Shown here: positions 34,836 to 46,900 of the stretch, piece after piece
Layout of the letters: each line of letters starts with the position of its first letter
How positions within the stretch are numbered: the stretch's first letter is position 1
NCBI GenBank assembly: GCA_026210745.1
Contig: CP110632.1
Location: 4,587,001 to 4,651,000 of the forward strand
Source: Exobasidium rhododendri
Taxonomy: Eukaryota > Basidiomycota > Exobasidiomycetes > Exobasidiales > Exobasidiaceae
Direction of reading: 5' to 3'
DNA length: 64,000 nucleotides
Notes under the pieces: model-generated
Database searches by the model: none
Told to the model about the DNA's origin: nothing
Seen by the model: the letters and a program-made list of their open reading frames with translations, nothing else
Translations under genes and position numbers: made by a program

Positions 34836-36965
34836 ATGTTCTCCATTCCATTGGAGTCATTACCATTAAGCAAGCGGGAGAAGGCGAAATGCATAAGAAG
34901 TGAGAAAGACTGAGACCAGTGGGGTGTGAATGCTGGTGCCGCCTGTGAAAGATATTAACGATTGTGATACCGTCCTTTCCAGCGGACTTGATCAACGCTG
35001 CACAGATCCTGTACGCCACCTCGAGCGAGCATGATGTTCGTCATCTATTCGACTTGAATGAAGCTGCAAAGATCGGACAGATAACGGCACGATGTCAAGC
35101 TCCCAAGTTCTCTTCGGTTCTTGGCATACTGGAGAGCAGTGGAGAGGGCTCCTCCGTTTCATCAAAGGAACTCGTAAAATCGGAGTGCGATTCGGACATG
35201 ACAACCCGCGAGAGACCAACGGCAACAGACGAAGCATTCAAGAAAGCGTGCAGCGGGCTCTATCTGCGTACAGGAGACGGAAAAGTAGATGAGCTGCTGG
35301 GAGGAGGACTGCGGAGAGGGTGCTTGACTGAGATTGTGGGCGAGAGGTAAGTGGTGCAAAAAGAGCGGCAGGAATTTTTGATCTGTTCTCACCTTCGGAC
35401 TCGTCAGCGCTTGCGGCAAGACCCAATTAGCTATGCAAACGGCACTCTTCACCGCTCTGGGTCTCACGACACTCGAAGAGGACGATATCGGCATCGACGC
35501 TCCCATCGCAAAAGGCCAGAATGATCTCTACACTTCGCTGCGTGGCTGTGGAATACGACCTGTGCCGCTGACAAACAGCGTGGTCTTTATCAACTCCGGA
35601 GGCGACACGACGAGCCGACAAATAATCAGAAGGATGGATCAGATGCTGAGAATAATGGTGGAGGAGAGATGGGTTCAGAGTAGGAGATCGTCTAGCCGTA
35701 AGAAGAGCACAAAAAGGCCGAGGAGGGAGGGTGATGTCGGCAGGAGCTCGGGTACTTTTCTCGAGGAAGAAGATTGTGCTTCTACCTTACGAGATGCTAT
35801 GGATCAGGCTCAGAAGCAACTGTGGGAAAACGTTCACCTATCCAGTCCCAAAGACTATGAGAGTCTAGAGCACGTTGTGACGTATCAATTGCCCGTCTTG
35901 TCGAGTCGCATTCGGAGGCAGTCGAAAGTGCCAATAGGTCTTGTCATCATCGATGATTTGCCCTCCTTCTTCATCGAGGAGAACGACGATGCTGCAACAC
36001 AAGGAAAAGAAGGCTGGATAGTGAAGCGATCACGATTACTTTGCGAGATCTCCGACAAGTTGAAACGATTTGCTGTCTCTTGTTGTGGTGATGACAAGAC
36101 GATCTCGTCTCCTTTTTCTTCTACGGCTATAATGGTCATGAATCAAGTGATAGATACTTTTGCAAGTAATGCTGAAGTACTCCGGACAGCTGTCATAGGA
36201 TCCCGTTCGATACACATGGAGAGCTTCTTGCAAGGCTCCACTCGGCCTGTCCTTTCTTCCTCCGTTCAAGAAGGATTCTATAACGGTGTCTTGGCTAGTG
36301 TGGACGCATTTGCCATTGAAGAAGCTCAGCTTCGGCTCAGTCAAAGCAAAAAAGAGAACCAGATCAGTCATGACAAAGAGGAGGAAGAAGTACTTCAATT
36401 TGTCAAATCAGCTTCCAAGATGGCCTCCTTAGGTCACACTTGGGCGAACTGTATCAATGTCAGGATCATGCTGGCGCACACCAAAAGACAAGTTCATGTC
36501 AAACAGGATCGCGGAGAAGGAGGTGGAAGATGGAAAAGGTTCACCTTACGAAGAGCTGTCAGTGTGATCAACCCATTTGCAAGAGCAGGAGAAGGTGGGG
36601 ACTTTTGCGTCGAGTACATCATTCAAGAGCGTGGCTTTGTGTCACTGTCGAATTGTCGAATACGAACTGTCCTGGATGATGAAGAGCAGCTTTGGTCTTC
36701 CTTTGACAACGAAATTAGTACGGCTGATCTGAGCTCGTTGATGGACTCGGAAGAGCAAGACGGGAGCAATCGCAAAGAGGGTGGAAATAGACTTGCGGAA
36801 ATGGGCGAAGATGCCGAAGGAGATGACGAAGAAGAGGGGCAAAAGGAGAGGAGGTCGGAAGGAGATTATCAAGCTCCATTCACCCACACCACGTACGACG
36901 AAGACGACGAATTGTGGCAAACTAGTCTAGATCTAGACTCCTGGCGAGACTTGCCCACACTGTAG
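34836..36965 (+). CDS. RAD57/XRCC3-like RecA-family recombination mediator
   Basis: Three exons (34836-34899, 34983-35346, 35408-36965) give 661 aa. The first exon is short and begins MFSIPLESLPLSKREKAKCI, fitting the N-terminal helical domain of RAD51 paralogues. The P-loop is split by intron 2: GESACGKT, residues about 141-148. Walker B is GLVIIDD (Asp about 325-326). LGHTWANCINVRIML is the conserved segment near the end of the core. RAD57/XRCC3 proteins help load RAD51 on single-stranded DNA during homologous recombination in the nucleus. The protein is longer than usual because of a basic insert (RKKSTKRPRRE) and an acidic C-terminal extension. RAD57 and XRCC3 cannot be separated by eye. 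The first exon lies just 130 nt from the transposon end. Confidence 0.85.
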
Positions 36966-37166
36966 TATAGCCATCTCGATAATCAGTAATATTGTAACAA
37001 TTAGAGCAAGCGGATGTAAAGGTGACCATGTGATAACGATACACTGTTTGATATGAAGAGGAAGCATCCCTCCTAGCGACAGACTATTATGGCAAGTGAC
37101 CCGGGGAGGAAGAGATGAGCAAGCACAGCATCCGGCACCCGACCGGTCTCAGACTCACCCCAAGAG

Positions 37167-39057
37167 TCACTCTCTTTGAACGACTTGATGAGAGGTTGAT
37201 GGTACGGTCTCTTTAGCGTTTATCATCGGATTTTGCCATTTCGTCTTGAATCTCACCTCGATTATCCCTTCTATCGTCGCTTTACAGAAGGACTCCTTTG
37301 GTTGCCAGCCAAGGACTTTCTTGATCTTGGCACCATTCAACGAGATGCTCCTCTGGGCCAAGTCTTCAGGGTGAAGAAAGCACGTCAGAGGAGAGTTCGT
37401 GATAGGCGGATCAGCTTGTGTCAGGAGGGTATTCATAGCTTCGGCGTGCTGTGTTGTTCATCGGCAGTGGTCAATCTCGGATTAGGTCTGGGTATCACTA
37501 TTGCGACGGCGTCCGGGATGCATCATTCACCTTTTCATTCATGTCCTCTACGACGCTGTCGAGGTTGAACTGCAGAAGGGGCCTGCTCGTTAGGTCCCCA
37601 CATACCCTCAAAGGAAGCGGAGTAGACTCACTTTTGCCCACATGTTGATGGCCATGTTGGTGAAGCCAGTCTCGATACCAAAGACTAAAGTGAATGAAGA
37701 TTAACCACCAGGCGCTCTCCCGGGCTTTTCTCCCTTTCTCATGACTGCTCATTGCTCTCACCTTTGCTGACCACGTCCAGAAGCTTGCCCCTTTCATAAG
37801 GTGCGTCAGACGAAGATCTACTGCTCGATCTAGTACATATACACACTCACTGATCAGTGTCGCCGTCATCTACAACATTAAAGACAGGTGCCTTGGGCGT
37901 ATCCCTTCGAGGACAGCAGCGTTCAAAGTCCTGATCGACGTTGAAGTCTCCATTCTTGATTTTCCCGTTGGCATCAATTTTTGGCAAGTCCTCCCCTGCT
38001 TCCTTGTTTGCCTCTGCTCGACTTCGCTTCATACACCATTGTGCAGACAGCCAAGCTGCTTTGCACCAATCGACCGAATGCAGCGTATTTACCTTCAAGT
38101 CGGCCGACCAGAGCATTTTCATGGGCTCTTGCAGATGCCTGTATATATCTCCTAATGCCAATCTTGGATTAACTGGAGGAGAAAGGTCACATGTAAATTT
38201 GGCGCAAACACTCCCCTGCCCTTCATCTGAGACTGTTGCTTACTATACCCATGATGCTGAAAAGGCCCATAAATCGCCGCTGAACGCAGCAAAACGAGAG
38301 GAAGACTGTTAGGTCCCAGAAGCGTCAGATGGCTAGTTCAATTCCTCCTTCTCACGATCTAACGGCATGTGACGACTCACTCATCAACCGCAGCTACCGC
38401 TCTTTCAGCCTCGTAGAAGAAGTAGAATCGCACACCTTTCGGTAGGCTCCTGGTCGAGATACCAGACTCCTTCCAAGGCCCTTCGTCTGGCTTGCACGTC
38501 CAGAAACATGGCGTGTCGCGAATGTATGCTCGCACTTTGTGCTTCTTTGCCTCGGAAGCCAGTAAGCCAGCGAGCTTCGTCGTCCGCTCCAGCATCAACT
38601 GGCTGGATACGTCTTCGGGAGGACAGAAGGTGTGAATAACAGTAGCACACCTGTGTGAAATTTCACAAGAACTCACCCGACCCTATAATGCCCTCCCCCG
38701 TCAAGTCGAATACAGCGTGGAAAACCTCGTCGTCTGGAAGGTCAAAGATGGAAGAGGCCGTCGCTACGTTGGTTCGTCAGTAGGCGGAATCAAGAAGATT
38801 TGTTCCTTGCGACTCTCACCCTTGTTGTCCAAGTTGACCTGCCGATACTCTACTCGGGGATCCTCTAATGCCTTGAACGTGTCGGGGTCGAGATAGATTG
38901 TGCTACTTTTGCCAAGTATAAGCCCTTTTCCGACCATTCGGATATACTTGATCCCGGAAGAATGATCGAGATTGACCAGGTAACTCAGAAGAGGTCTTCC
39001 CAAGTGAGAAAGACCACCCACGATTAGCACATTGATTGGCTCAATCGGGCTCGTCAT
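37167..39057 (-). CDS. NAD(P)-binding epimerase/dehydratase-like protein, nine exons
   Basis: Nine minus-strand exons (39057-38820, 38763-38677, 38612-38381, 38305-38244, 38172-37851, 37790-37762, 37684-37632, 37569-37531, 37448-37167) give 447 aa, with all phases matching. The N-terminus has an extended-SDR nucleotide-binding fold with an atypical glycine motif (NVLIVGGLSHLGRPLL). Other signs are VFHAVFDLTGEGIIGS, VLLRSAAIYGPFQHHGY and FNVVDDGDTDQGKLLDVVSK, which read continuously only when the introns are removed as given. Two exons are very small (29 and 39 nt). The substrate is unknown; fungal homologues are annotated only as NAD-dependent epimerases. Intron density is by far the highest in the window. 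The exact acceptors of introns 2 and 5 were chosen by frame and motif continuity. Confidence 0.78.
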
Positions 39058-40184
39058 ACTTGATCACAGCAAGGACTGCCGAGAAGGCACAGGAGGATTC
39101 GACCCGGTATAGTGTAGCGAATAGCTGATCTGTGCAATGCTGAGAACCAGACCTTGACTTAAGATCCGTATCATGAGACGGCCCGCACCAAGTGAGAAAA
39201 GGGCAAGGTCGCTCGCAACAAGTTGAGGCTCTCCCTTCCAGTAATAAAATATGTTGGTTGCGTTTAAAGTTTCGCTCGCTCGGGCCTCTTTTCAATGTGG
39301 GCCATTGACTAAATCGAGCGAAGGCCAGAATTCACGAAGAACTCGCGAAAGAAAGAGAGATCATCTTTCCTGGTCATCGAGGTGGAGAGCTTGTCTAAGA
39401 GATACTTGTGTGCACCGTTGGATCATTACTGAGACCGTTCCTTGACGGATCTATCGATAGTGCTGCTTTGACTTACCGCCTAAGATCGTTATCTTAGAAG
39501 GTTTTCCTCATTACCACTACTGGCGCTTATAACGCTTCAATGCTGGTCTTTAAAGCCCCGAGCACACGGGACATAATATCTTCACACACAGCACTGATCA
39601 AGTAGAGAGAGGGGTCCACTTCACTCGTAGTAAAAGGGCTCAGAGAAAGCGCCTCCTGGTCATTTTCATTTAGCAGAGACGCGACTTATGTAGGTCAGAA
39701 GTGCCTTTTCTCTGGACGTGCGGATCGCATTTATGTACCGTACTTTGACGCTCGACTCGGGGTGGAGATTGTCCGCTCTCCTCTCTTTTTCTTGACTCGG
39801 CCTCTCTTTTCCCTTGACTTCGCCTCTCCTCTCCTCCTCTTCCTATCGTCTTACGTCCGTCTCCTTCGCGGCTGGTCTGCATACACACGACTGCGCCGCT
39901 GATCTTCATCGACAACCTCCAGCAACGATACGATGCGAGATGTGTAGATCGAGCAGCAGTGTTGCTAGATTTTCCCACCCAAGAGGACCATCGCACTGCT
40001 TGTCTGAGTAATCAGTAGGGAGAGCCTCCGCAAGGTCAGAAGTCCAACAATTGCCTCTAATTTTGGCCAGTACACCTAAAATAAAACCACACATCTCAGC
40101 GTCTATCAAGACATACAAGCGTGTACAGTAAAGCAGTGAACAGTTGCTTCATCGTCTTCGCCTACTTTGCAGGCTTCTACTAGT
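39058..40184. other. Divergent intergenic region
   Basis: Promoter region shared by the epimerase-like gene (minus) and the Ser-rich protein gene (plus). A CT-rich tract at about 39775-39850 precedes the latter. No coding sequence was supported. Confidence 0.45.
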
Positions 40185-43100
40185 ATGTCGCAGTCCCTGA
40201 ACTCCATCGCTTACGACGAGAGAGCTGCATCGCAGCTTGGTCGTCTGCGAAAGGAAAGTAATGGTGTGGCGGAGGATATCGATCGGACCCCTACCAAACG
40301 AGACCAGATTCTATCCTCCTCAGACAAAAAAGCAACAGCAGCCAAAGAGGATAGTCGATCAAGGCGAGATGGTGCCAACAAGAACAATTCCGAAGCGGAG
40401 CGTTTACCGAGACAGACGGACACGGTAGATAGTACGCGGCTTCCTGTGAGTGACTGTGTTCCCAGTAGAGCTTCGTAAATATCGAAAGCTTACTTCTCTT
40501 TGAGTATGTAGAGTCACAGGATGAGATACCAGAGCTCTACTGTAACGCTTCGATCACCCGATTTTCAAGGAGGCGAGCATGACTCTAGACCTTCAAGCTC
40601 CACAGCCAGAATCAGCTCTACTTCGGCGGCCGCTACCAGAGAAGAGAGAAAGAAGAAAAGTGCAATTTACGAGCAAGAAATACTGCAAATGCGTTCGGAA
40701 TCCCGCCTAGGAGATCACGATGATGGCGTTACTGACCGCTCTGTATCTCGTGCCAGCACACAAAGAGCAGCAGATACAACAGACACTTCAGGTACAGAGG
40801 GAAGTGGGCCTGTCATTGCCAACAGAAGGAGGAAGAAAAGCTCCATTAGCGCATCGAGCAAAAGAGCAGCAGGTCGAGCAACGAATCGAGACAACAATAT
40901 TTCGCCGCCTAAAGAAGTCAGCCCGCGAAAAGAACGTTTGCCGCCTTCCAGCTTTCGTCCTACCCAGGGTAGTCGCAGTCCTCATGGTCCTCAAACAAGT
41001 CCTCTTCGAACGGAATCAGCTTTCGAGTATGCCTCATCAACTAGATCACCTAGCACGTACAGAGCTCCACTCCTGAATGAGCCTATTCGCTCCAGATTCC
41101 GAAGCGATGAGCTAGTTGAGACACAGCACGAACAAGGCAGGAGGAGAAACTCCATTGGCAACGGAGCAAGGCAGCAAATGTGGCCGAGAGGGGAGACTTT
41201 GCCAGAGTCGGATCGTTTGGAAGAAAGGCGAAGACGTGATAATGCTGATGGGAAGGGTGCTGAGGCACAACCAAGGTCTATTGAAGCAGCGTCTAGTGAG
41301 GCAGCGTCTAGTAAAGCTGGACGAGTAGCTGTCGAAGCCAGTGACATCTCTCGAAACCTGTCTCGCACTAGCAAGTATGGCACGTTGACCGATACAAGAA
41401 GCTTGGCGAAGGATACTTCCGAAAGAGTCGTCAACAGTAATCAACTGACAAGCGACTTGATGCGACAACGCAAAATCTCCGCTTCATCTTCCATCTCTCA
41501 ACGTTCTTCGGGTGGTGCTTCGGAACTGCATAGATCTGCATCGAGAGCAAGCATGCGGAGGAGTCATGGCAGAGATGTCTTTGATGATGGTGGAGCACCT
41601 CCTTTACCAGACAATAGTACCCACCCACTCAGTCCTAGATTCAGCACGCTTGAACAGTACGAACAAAATCATGTTGCAGCACAATCACTGAGGGAGAAGC
41701 AAGAGGGCCTTCGAGGTGGCAGAACAGCATCAGGGAATGAAGGATGGAGAAAGGAGATTGAGTCACTACAAGAGAGGATCGATCAGTTGACAGTGGCGAC
41801 TAATACTCAAAGTCAAGTAGACCCATACTCGAGAAGTTCAAGTCGTGCTTCTGTTTCTGGAGGAGGTCGATCGAACATCGTCAGTACACCTTCTGTCTCC
41901 ATCTCGCGAAGAGCCAATCGGCCTTCGACTGAGCCACGGAATACGCGAAATGGAAATGACCGAGCTTTCTCTGAGTATGCACCCTTCATCCAGCGATACG
42001 AGGCTTCTTCTCGACTCAGTCATCGCGAAGCAGAGCACCATCGCACACTGCCTGTCACGCCCAACACGTCGGACACTAGAGGAGCAGGCAGTAGCAGCAG
42101 ACTGGCGGGAGTTTACACTGGACCGCTACCCAGCACTGGTCGATTTCCCTCCTCTAGTCATGCTACGAAAGCGTCTACCTCGTCCTCCGCAGGATCAGGA
42201 CCACTCCATGAACGCAATTTGCTCAACAGTGTCGAAGCCTTCGAGAGATTTCTCCTAGATTCCATCAAGACTGCTTCAGACTCACCATCCAACACCATTA
42301 GGAGTGCACCCGATGCTTTGGAACTGATTAATCGATTTCGTGAGACGAGCGAGACAGCGATCAACATCAATGCCGGGCTGCGAACATTGCTGCAAAGCGT
42401 ATTGGACTATCAGATCGACGCCGAGGTGCGAGATGGCAATGAAGATAATGCTCTGCTCTTCCAAAATATCGACAAGAGCTTGAGTCACATTCTGCGGGAA
42501 AGCGATGAGCAAATGAGAAGTTTGACAGATGGCCTTTTGATTTTCACTCGACAAGAAAAAGATCGGGATCGTCTGCGAAGGAGATCTAAAGAGCCAGGCA
42601 ACACCAGCGTCCTCTCAGGGCCCAGATCATCGTCTCGTCTCTCTACCTATGGGCTTTTGCAGGTCAGTCCGGAAAAGGAGAGGAGATACGGGATGGAGAC
42701 TAGGAACGGTGAGATCAGTCGTTCAAGTTCGAGCAGCTTGAGACGAGGCATTTCGATCCGAGATGGTGAAGGAGTGAATGCAAGCGACTATGCTGTACCC
42801 TCCATAATACAAGCTATCGAAAGTCGCAGTCAAGCCAGTGATAAGTCCAGTCTGAGTGGAGGGCACGATGCGCAAAGTAAGAGAAGCAGTAACTCTAGTC
42901 AACAAAGTAGGTCAAAGAGACAATCATCACTGCTTAAAGACACCAATCACAACCACAATCCGGCCAATTTCCCACCTTCACCTTACTCGCCCAGCCCCCT
43001 TCCGACGAACAGTGGAACGATATCTTCGCGAATCCGAGCGAGCATCACATCGCCCAGCCTTGGCATTTTTTCGACAACGCATGGCCAATTCATGAATAGG

Positions 43101-43637
43101 CGAAGCAGCACACTTGGTCACAGTAACGGAATGAATCATGTTCGATCGGCGTCCGAAATTAGTCCGAAAATAAGTACAAGAGAGGGCGTGGAAGGTCTTT
43201 TCGATCTTCATCAGTCCCCTGCTTCCACCACACGAAGGGACAAGACGTCCTCTGGTAGCGCTCAGACGGTGAAAGCGCCCACTTCACTCTCTCCCCGTCG
43301 TCCTCGATTGAGCTTTCCAAAAGTGTCAGCCACTACAGTTGGTGCGCTAACGCACAATTCAAACGCTTCCACGATGATGGACGATGGAGAGTTGAGTCAG
43401 GGGAGTGAGGTGGCAAGCGTTCGTTTGAATGGAGGAAATGATATCATCAGCAGCTCCTCAGCCGTCTCATTGGCGTCGACTTCGCCAGATAGTCTGAAGG
43501 ACTCCAAATTAACGCTGGAGAATTTGAAGCAGAACGAAGAGTCGAGCGGTCATGTCAATGCAGACTCGACTGCTTCCCGGATTTTCAAAAGCCTCGGTCG
43601 GAATGCAGGAATGAGGATGGCAAAGGATCTGAGTTGA
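40185..43637 (+). CDS. Large Ser/Arg-rich, mostly disordered protein of unknown function
   Basis: Two exons, 40185-40445 and 40512-43637, with a 66-nt phase-0 intron, give 1128 aa. The protein is strongly Ser-, Arg- and Thr-rich and low in hydrophobics, typical of a long disordered phosphoprotein. A short coiled coil is near residues 495-515 ([17 protein letters not shown]). The only stretch that looks folded is about residues 655-780: helical, with [36 protein letters not shown] and a final [20 protein letters not shown] recognise no family. Composition of this sort is common in fungal polarity or cytoskeleton regulators, but that is only a guess. The ATG at 40185 is the first in frame. Confidence 0.75.
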
Positions 43638-43680
43638 TGATCAAGAAGATGGAGTGGACCCGAGCATCGGCGTACACAAA

Positions 43681-43709
43681 CACACACACACACACACACA
43701 CGCACACAC

Positions 43710-43761
<52 letters not shown>
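43681..43761 (+). repeat. CA dinucleotide microsatellite
   Basis: About 81 bp of (CA)n with two CG interruptions, starting 44 nt after the stop codon of the Ser-rich gene, so probably within its 3' UTR. Confidence 0.95.
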
Positions 43762-43763
<2 letters not shown>

Positions 43764-43953
43764 AGTAGCGTCGCTTCCCTTTGTTCCCTTGAAAGTGTAC
43801 TGTATTACTACCAGCCGTCCCTATTCTTTCCTTTTCTACTACATCAGTCACGCACGCAACATCTGTCTGTTCTTCATTTCCCATTCACCATGCATTAAAG
43901 GGATTTAATTCCGTGCTTTGAAAGGCTAGTATACATGTAGCGTGCATAAATGA

Positions 43954-46900
43954 TCAGACATCCCAGCTGTCGGGAATGGTAGCAGGGGCCACTCTTGGAG
44001 AGGGTTGGCGTGGGGTGTTGGTATGACCAGCAGGGCGAAACGAAGCGGAATTAGCATTGAGACGTGGTGTGTCACTGTTAGCGATGTGCTGATTGTTGCT
44101 GTTGCTGTTGCTAGTGGTACTGCTGCCGGGCAAGGAGACACCCCACGCACTGGCCCTCGATTGTAAGGAAGCTGGAGGCGTTGATGTCCCTGCAGCTACA
44201 GCAGCCCAGCCTCCTGTGGCTCGTAGAGTGCCTCCCAGTGAAGAAGCTTGACCCCGATTCATTGCCGTACTCAGAGAGTCCTTCTTGATGATCCGGCCAT
44301 TCTCATCGCAAAAGCAGACAACAACTTCCTTTGCTAGTCGACTGTATCCTCCGTTGACATGACCCATGTTGCGCACCTCTTGAGCGAAACTTCTTAGTCT
44401 CAACGTATTGGTGTTGGAAATGACGGCCACGACGTCCTCCTCGTTGATCCACTTCAGGTGAACAGGAGCACCCAAAGTCACCCTTCGAAGTGTCGATGAC
44501 AGTAGACTCTCTTCTACACCAAACACGCCTCGGAGTAAGAGCGCATTCATGTTGATGCCGGCGGATGTCGATGAAGTGGAAGAGGAGTCTTCTCGCTTGA
44601 ATTGACCCAAAGCAGTAGGTCGCAGCTTCGACACGTTACTCTTGAAAGAGGTGTATGCTTCTTGCAGCAGCGGGTTCGGAATCTTAGCGTGCATCCCTCT
44701 TCGAACGGCGACGCTCTTCTTTGGCTCTTCATCGACGTCTTCGGACTGCAAGCCAAACACGCCCACTAACTCGTGAATGAAGGTGCGCTGGTTCGTGCTT
44801 GGTTGCGCAAAGATCATGGCATGCTTGAATGACTTGATGAACTCAACGAGCGTGTCTTCCACTTCTTCAGCGAACCTGCGATTGGTGGCGTAGAAGTTCA
44901 TGGTCGAGGAAGCATATTCACTTGGCTGTGACTTCTCGGACGGGTTCAGTCCCAGGGCTTCAGCGAGCTTTGCATTTCGTTGTGCGACCAGGCAAGAGTC
45001 GTTGCACTTGAGCGTTCGATCGTTGATCTGAGGGCTGTGTATCGAGTGGCCGCATCGGACTTGTTGTTGCTGGTGACCACAGGAGCACAGCAGAGTCACC
45101 AGCGCTTGACAAGGTTCTGTTTCTGGACAGGCTACAGGTGCATGGCAGGGCTCAGGACACGCATGCCCGCATTTTCTTGGCTTTGTACAGGTCTGGTGAC
45201 ACGGATCGCAGTCTCCTACGTCATGGCAGTGTTTTAAGCAGCGATGAAATCCACAATTCAGGACGGCATCACAGACTTGCCCGCACGAGACTCGACTTCG
45301 GTGGCAAGGCACATTCGCAACCACGTTCTTGCCGCAGATGCACATCTTGTCGACTAGGTATATGCAAGGCGGGCAATCTTCCGTTTCGTGACAGTCGTGT
45401 TGCTGCTTTGGATGACCACAGGCAGGGGCTGGTCGAGTGCATGGGAAATGGCATCGAATCACCGTTCCACAAGGCACTGGCGGATCCATGACAGTCCGAC
45501 CGCAGTGACAACTCAGCTCATCAAAAGACGCCTGCAGACAGGGTGGGCATGGACCCCGATGGCAGTTCATCTCGCAGTGATGACTGCCACACCGCAACAG
45601 CTTCCCACAATCCAGATCACAGACATGCAATCCACCGGGATCCTGCTCCACCAATTCTTCATACGTCGGCTTGCGCTTGCTCTTGCTCTTTGCTTGAAAG
45701 TACAGCGGACAGCACCTCGTTCTGCATTCGTGTTTACCACACAGTCGAAGAGAGCGGCATATCGTCTGACACAGTACTTCTTGACCGCCCTCCTGCTCTT
45801 CCTTCTGCCGCTGATGGCAGGGTAGTTGCTTCTTTGTTTCTCCACATCGGCAAGGAGTCGAAACGGAGACTCTGCAAGGTGGGCAGTCTCCCAGATGGCA
45901 CTTGCTCTCGCATTGATGCCCGCACGATATTTGCCGCCGACAGACATTATCACACGTCTTGATCTCGTCCTCACAAGACGATCGATTGCCATTGATAGAT
46001 TGTGCTCCACAGGGGCAGGTATCGATTAAGACGGGCGAAAAGGGGCAGATCCCCACTTCCTTTTCCAAAACATGACAGGGCCGTTCGCAGAAGTGCTTTC
46101 CACAATCAAAGGCTTTCGAACAGGTAGACTCGCAGCTGTATCGTCCCTTCCAATTCTCTTCTTTTGCGCCCTCCCTCAGATCAAAGCTGGTTTGCGGTGT
46201 TCCTGAACCACATTTCATCGCCTTTGTGTGCCGCCCACAGTAACATCGAGCTTCGATTGTCTCCTCACATACACCGCAAGGGCCATCATGACATATCTTG
46301 GTGCATTTGTGTGTGCCACAATCCAACAATTTTCCACAGCTCTCACCACAAGAAACGCTAGACGTATTTTGCGAGCTGGTCGATCTCAGTTGAGAGCATC
46401 GTAGCGTGATCTGCTGAGAGCCACAGAAGCAACCTCGAGTTATCGAGATCGGACATGGGGGACAAGGACCGGGATGACATGGACCAGCCGAGCAACCATG
46501 AACGCACTTTCCCTTAGAGCAAGGCTTGCCGCAAGAGTGAGGAGGGGAACCCTTTCCACCTATTGGATCTCTAGTCTGACCGTCCCAGCACATGTACTTT
46601 CTAGGAACTTCTTCTCTAGCAAATTGACATCCTGGACATCTCCAAGTGCCTTTCCTATTCCGAATGTTTGGATCCTCCTGTCTAGCGTTCTGCTCTTCCA
46701 CCTTTGCAACGCTTGACTCTGCCCATTTCTGGACGCAAGGCAAATGCAGGACCGAGTAGCATTGAGAGCACGACCATACCGGGCTTCGAGTGGTAACGCA
46801 AGAATAGCAAACGACGCAGTCGTAGTCTCCAGAAGAAAGCTCCGCCACCAGTCGAGAACGCATGTCACTGTATTCGACCGGCGTGGCTTTGCCTTTAACG

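Noticed and set aside
37818-37850. A 33-nt intron option in the epimerase-like gene (acceptor CAGTAG)
   Set aside because: In frame but very short; the 60-nt intron ending ATGAAAG gives the conserved DTDQGKLL continuation.
38651-38676. A 26-nt GTGAGT...CACAG pseudo-intron in the epimerase-like gene
   Set aside because: Too short for splicing and the join is out of frame; a 64-nt intron with acceptor CCGAAG restores the frame and the conserved sequence.
43550-43908. Repeat-rich block that could suggest an array
   Set aside because: It is a simple CA microsatellite with no spacers; not a CRISPR array, which would not be expected in a fungal nucleus.
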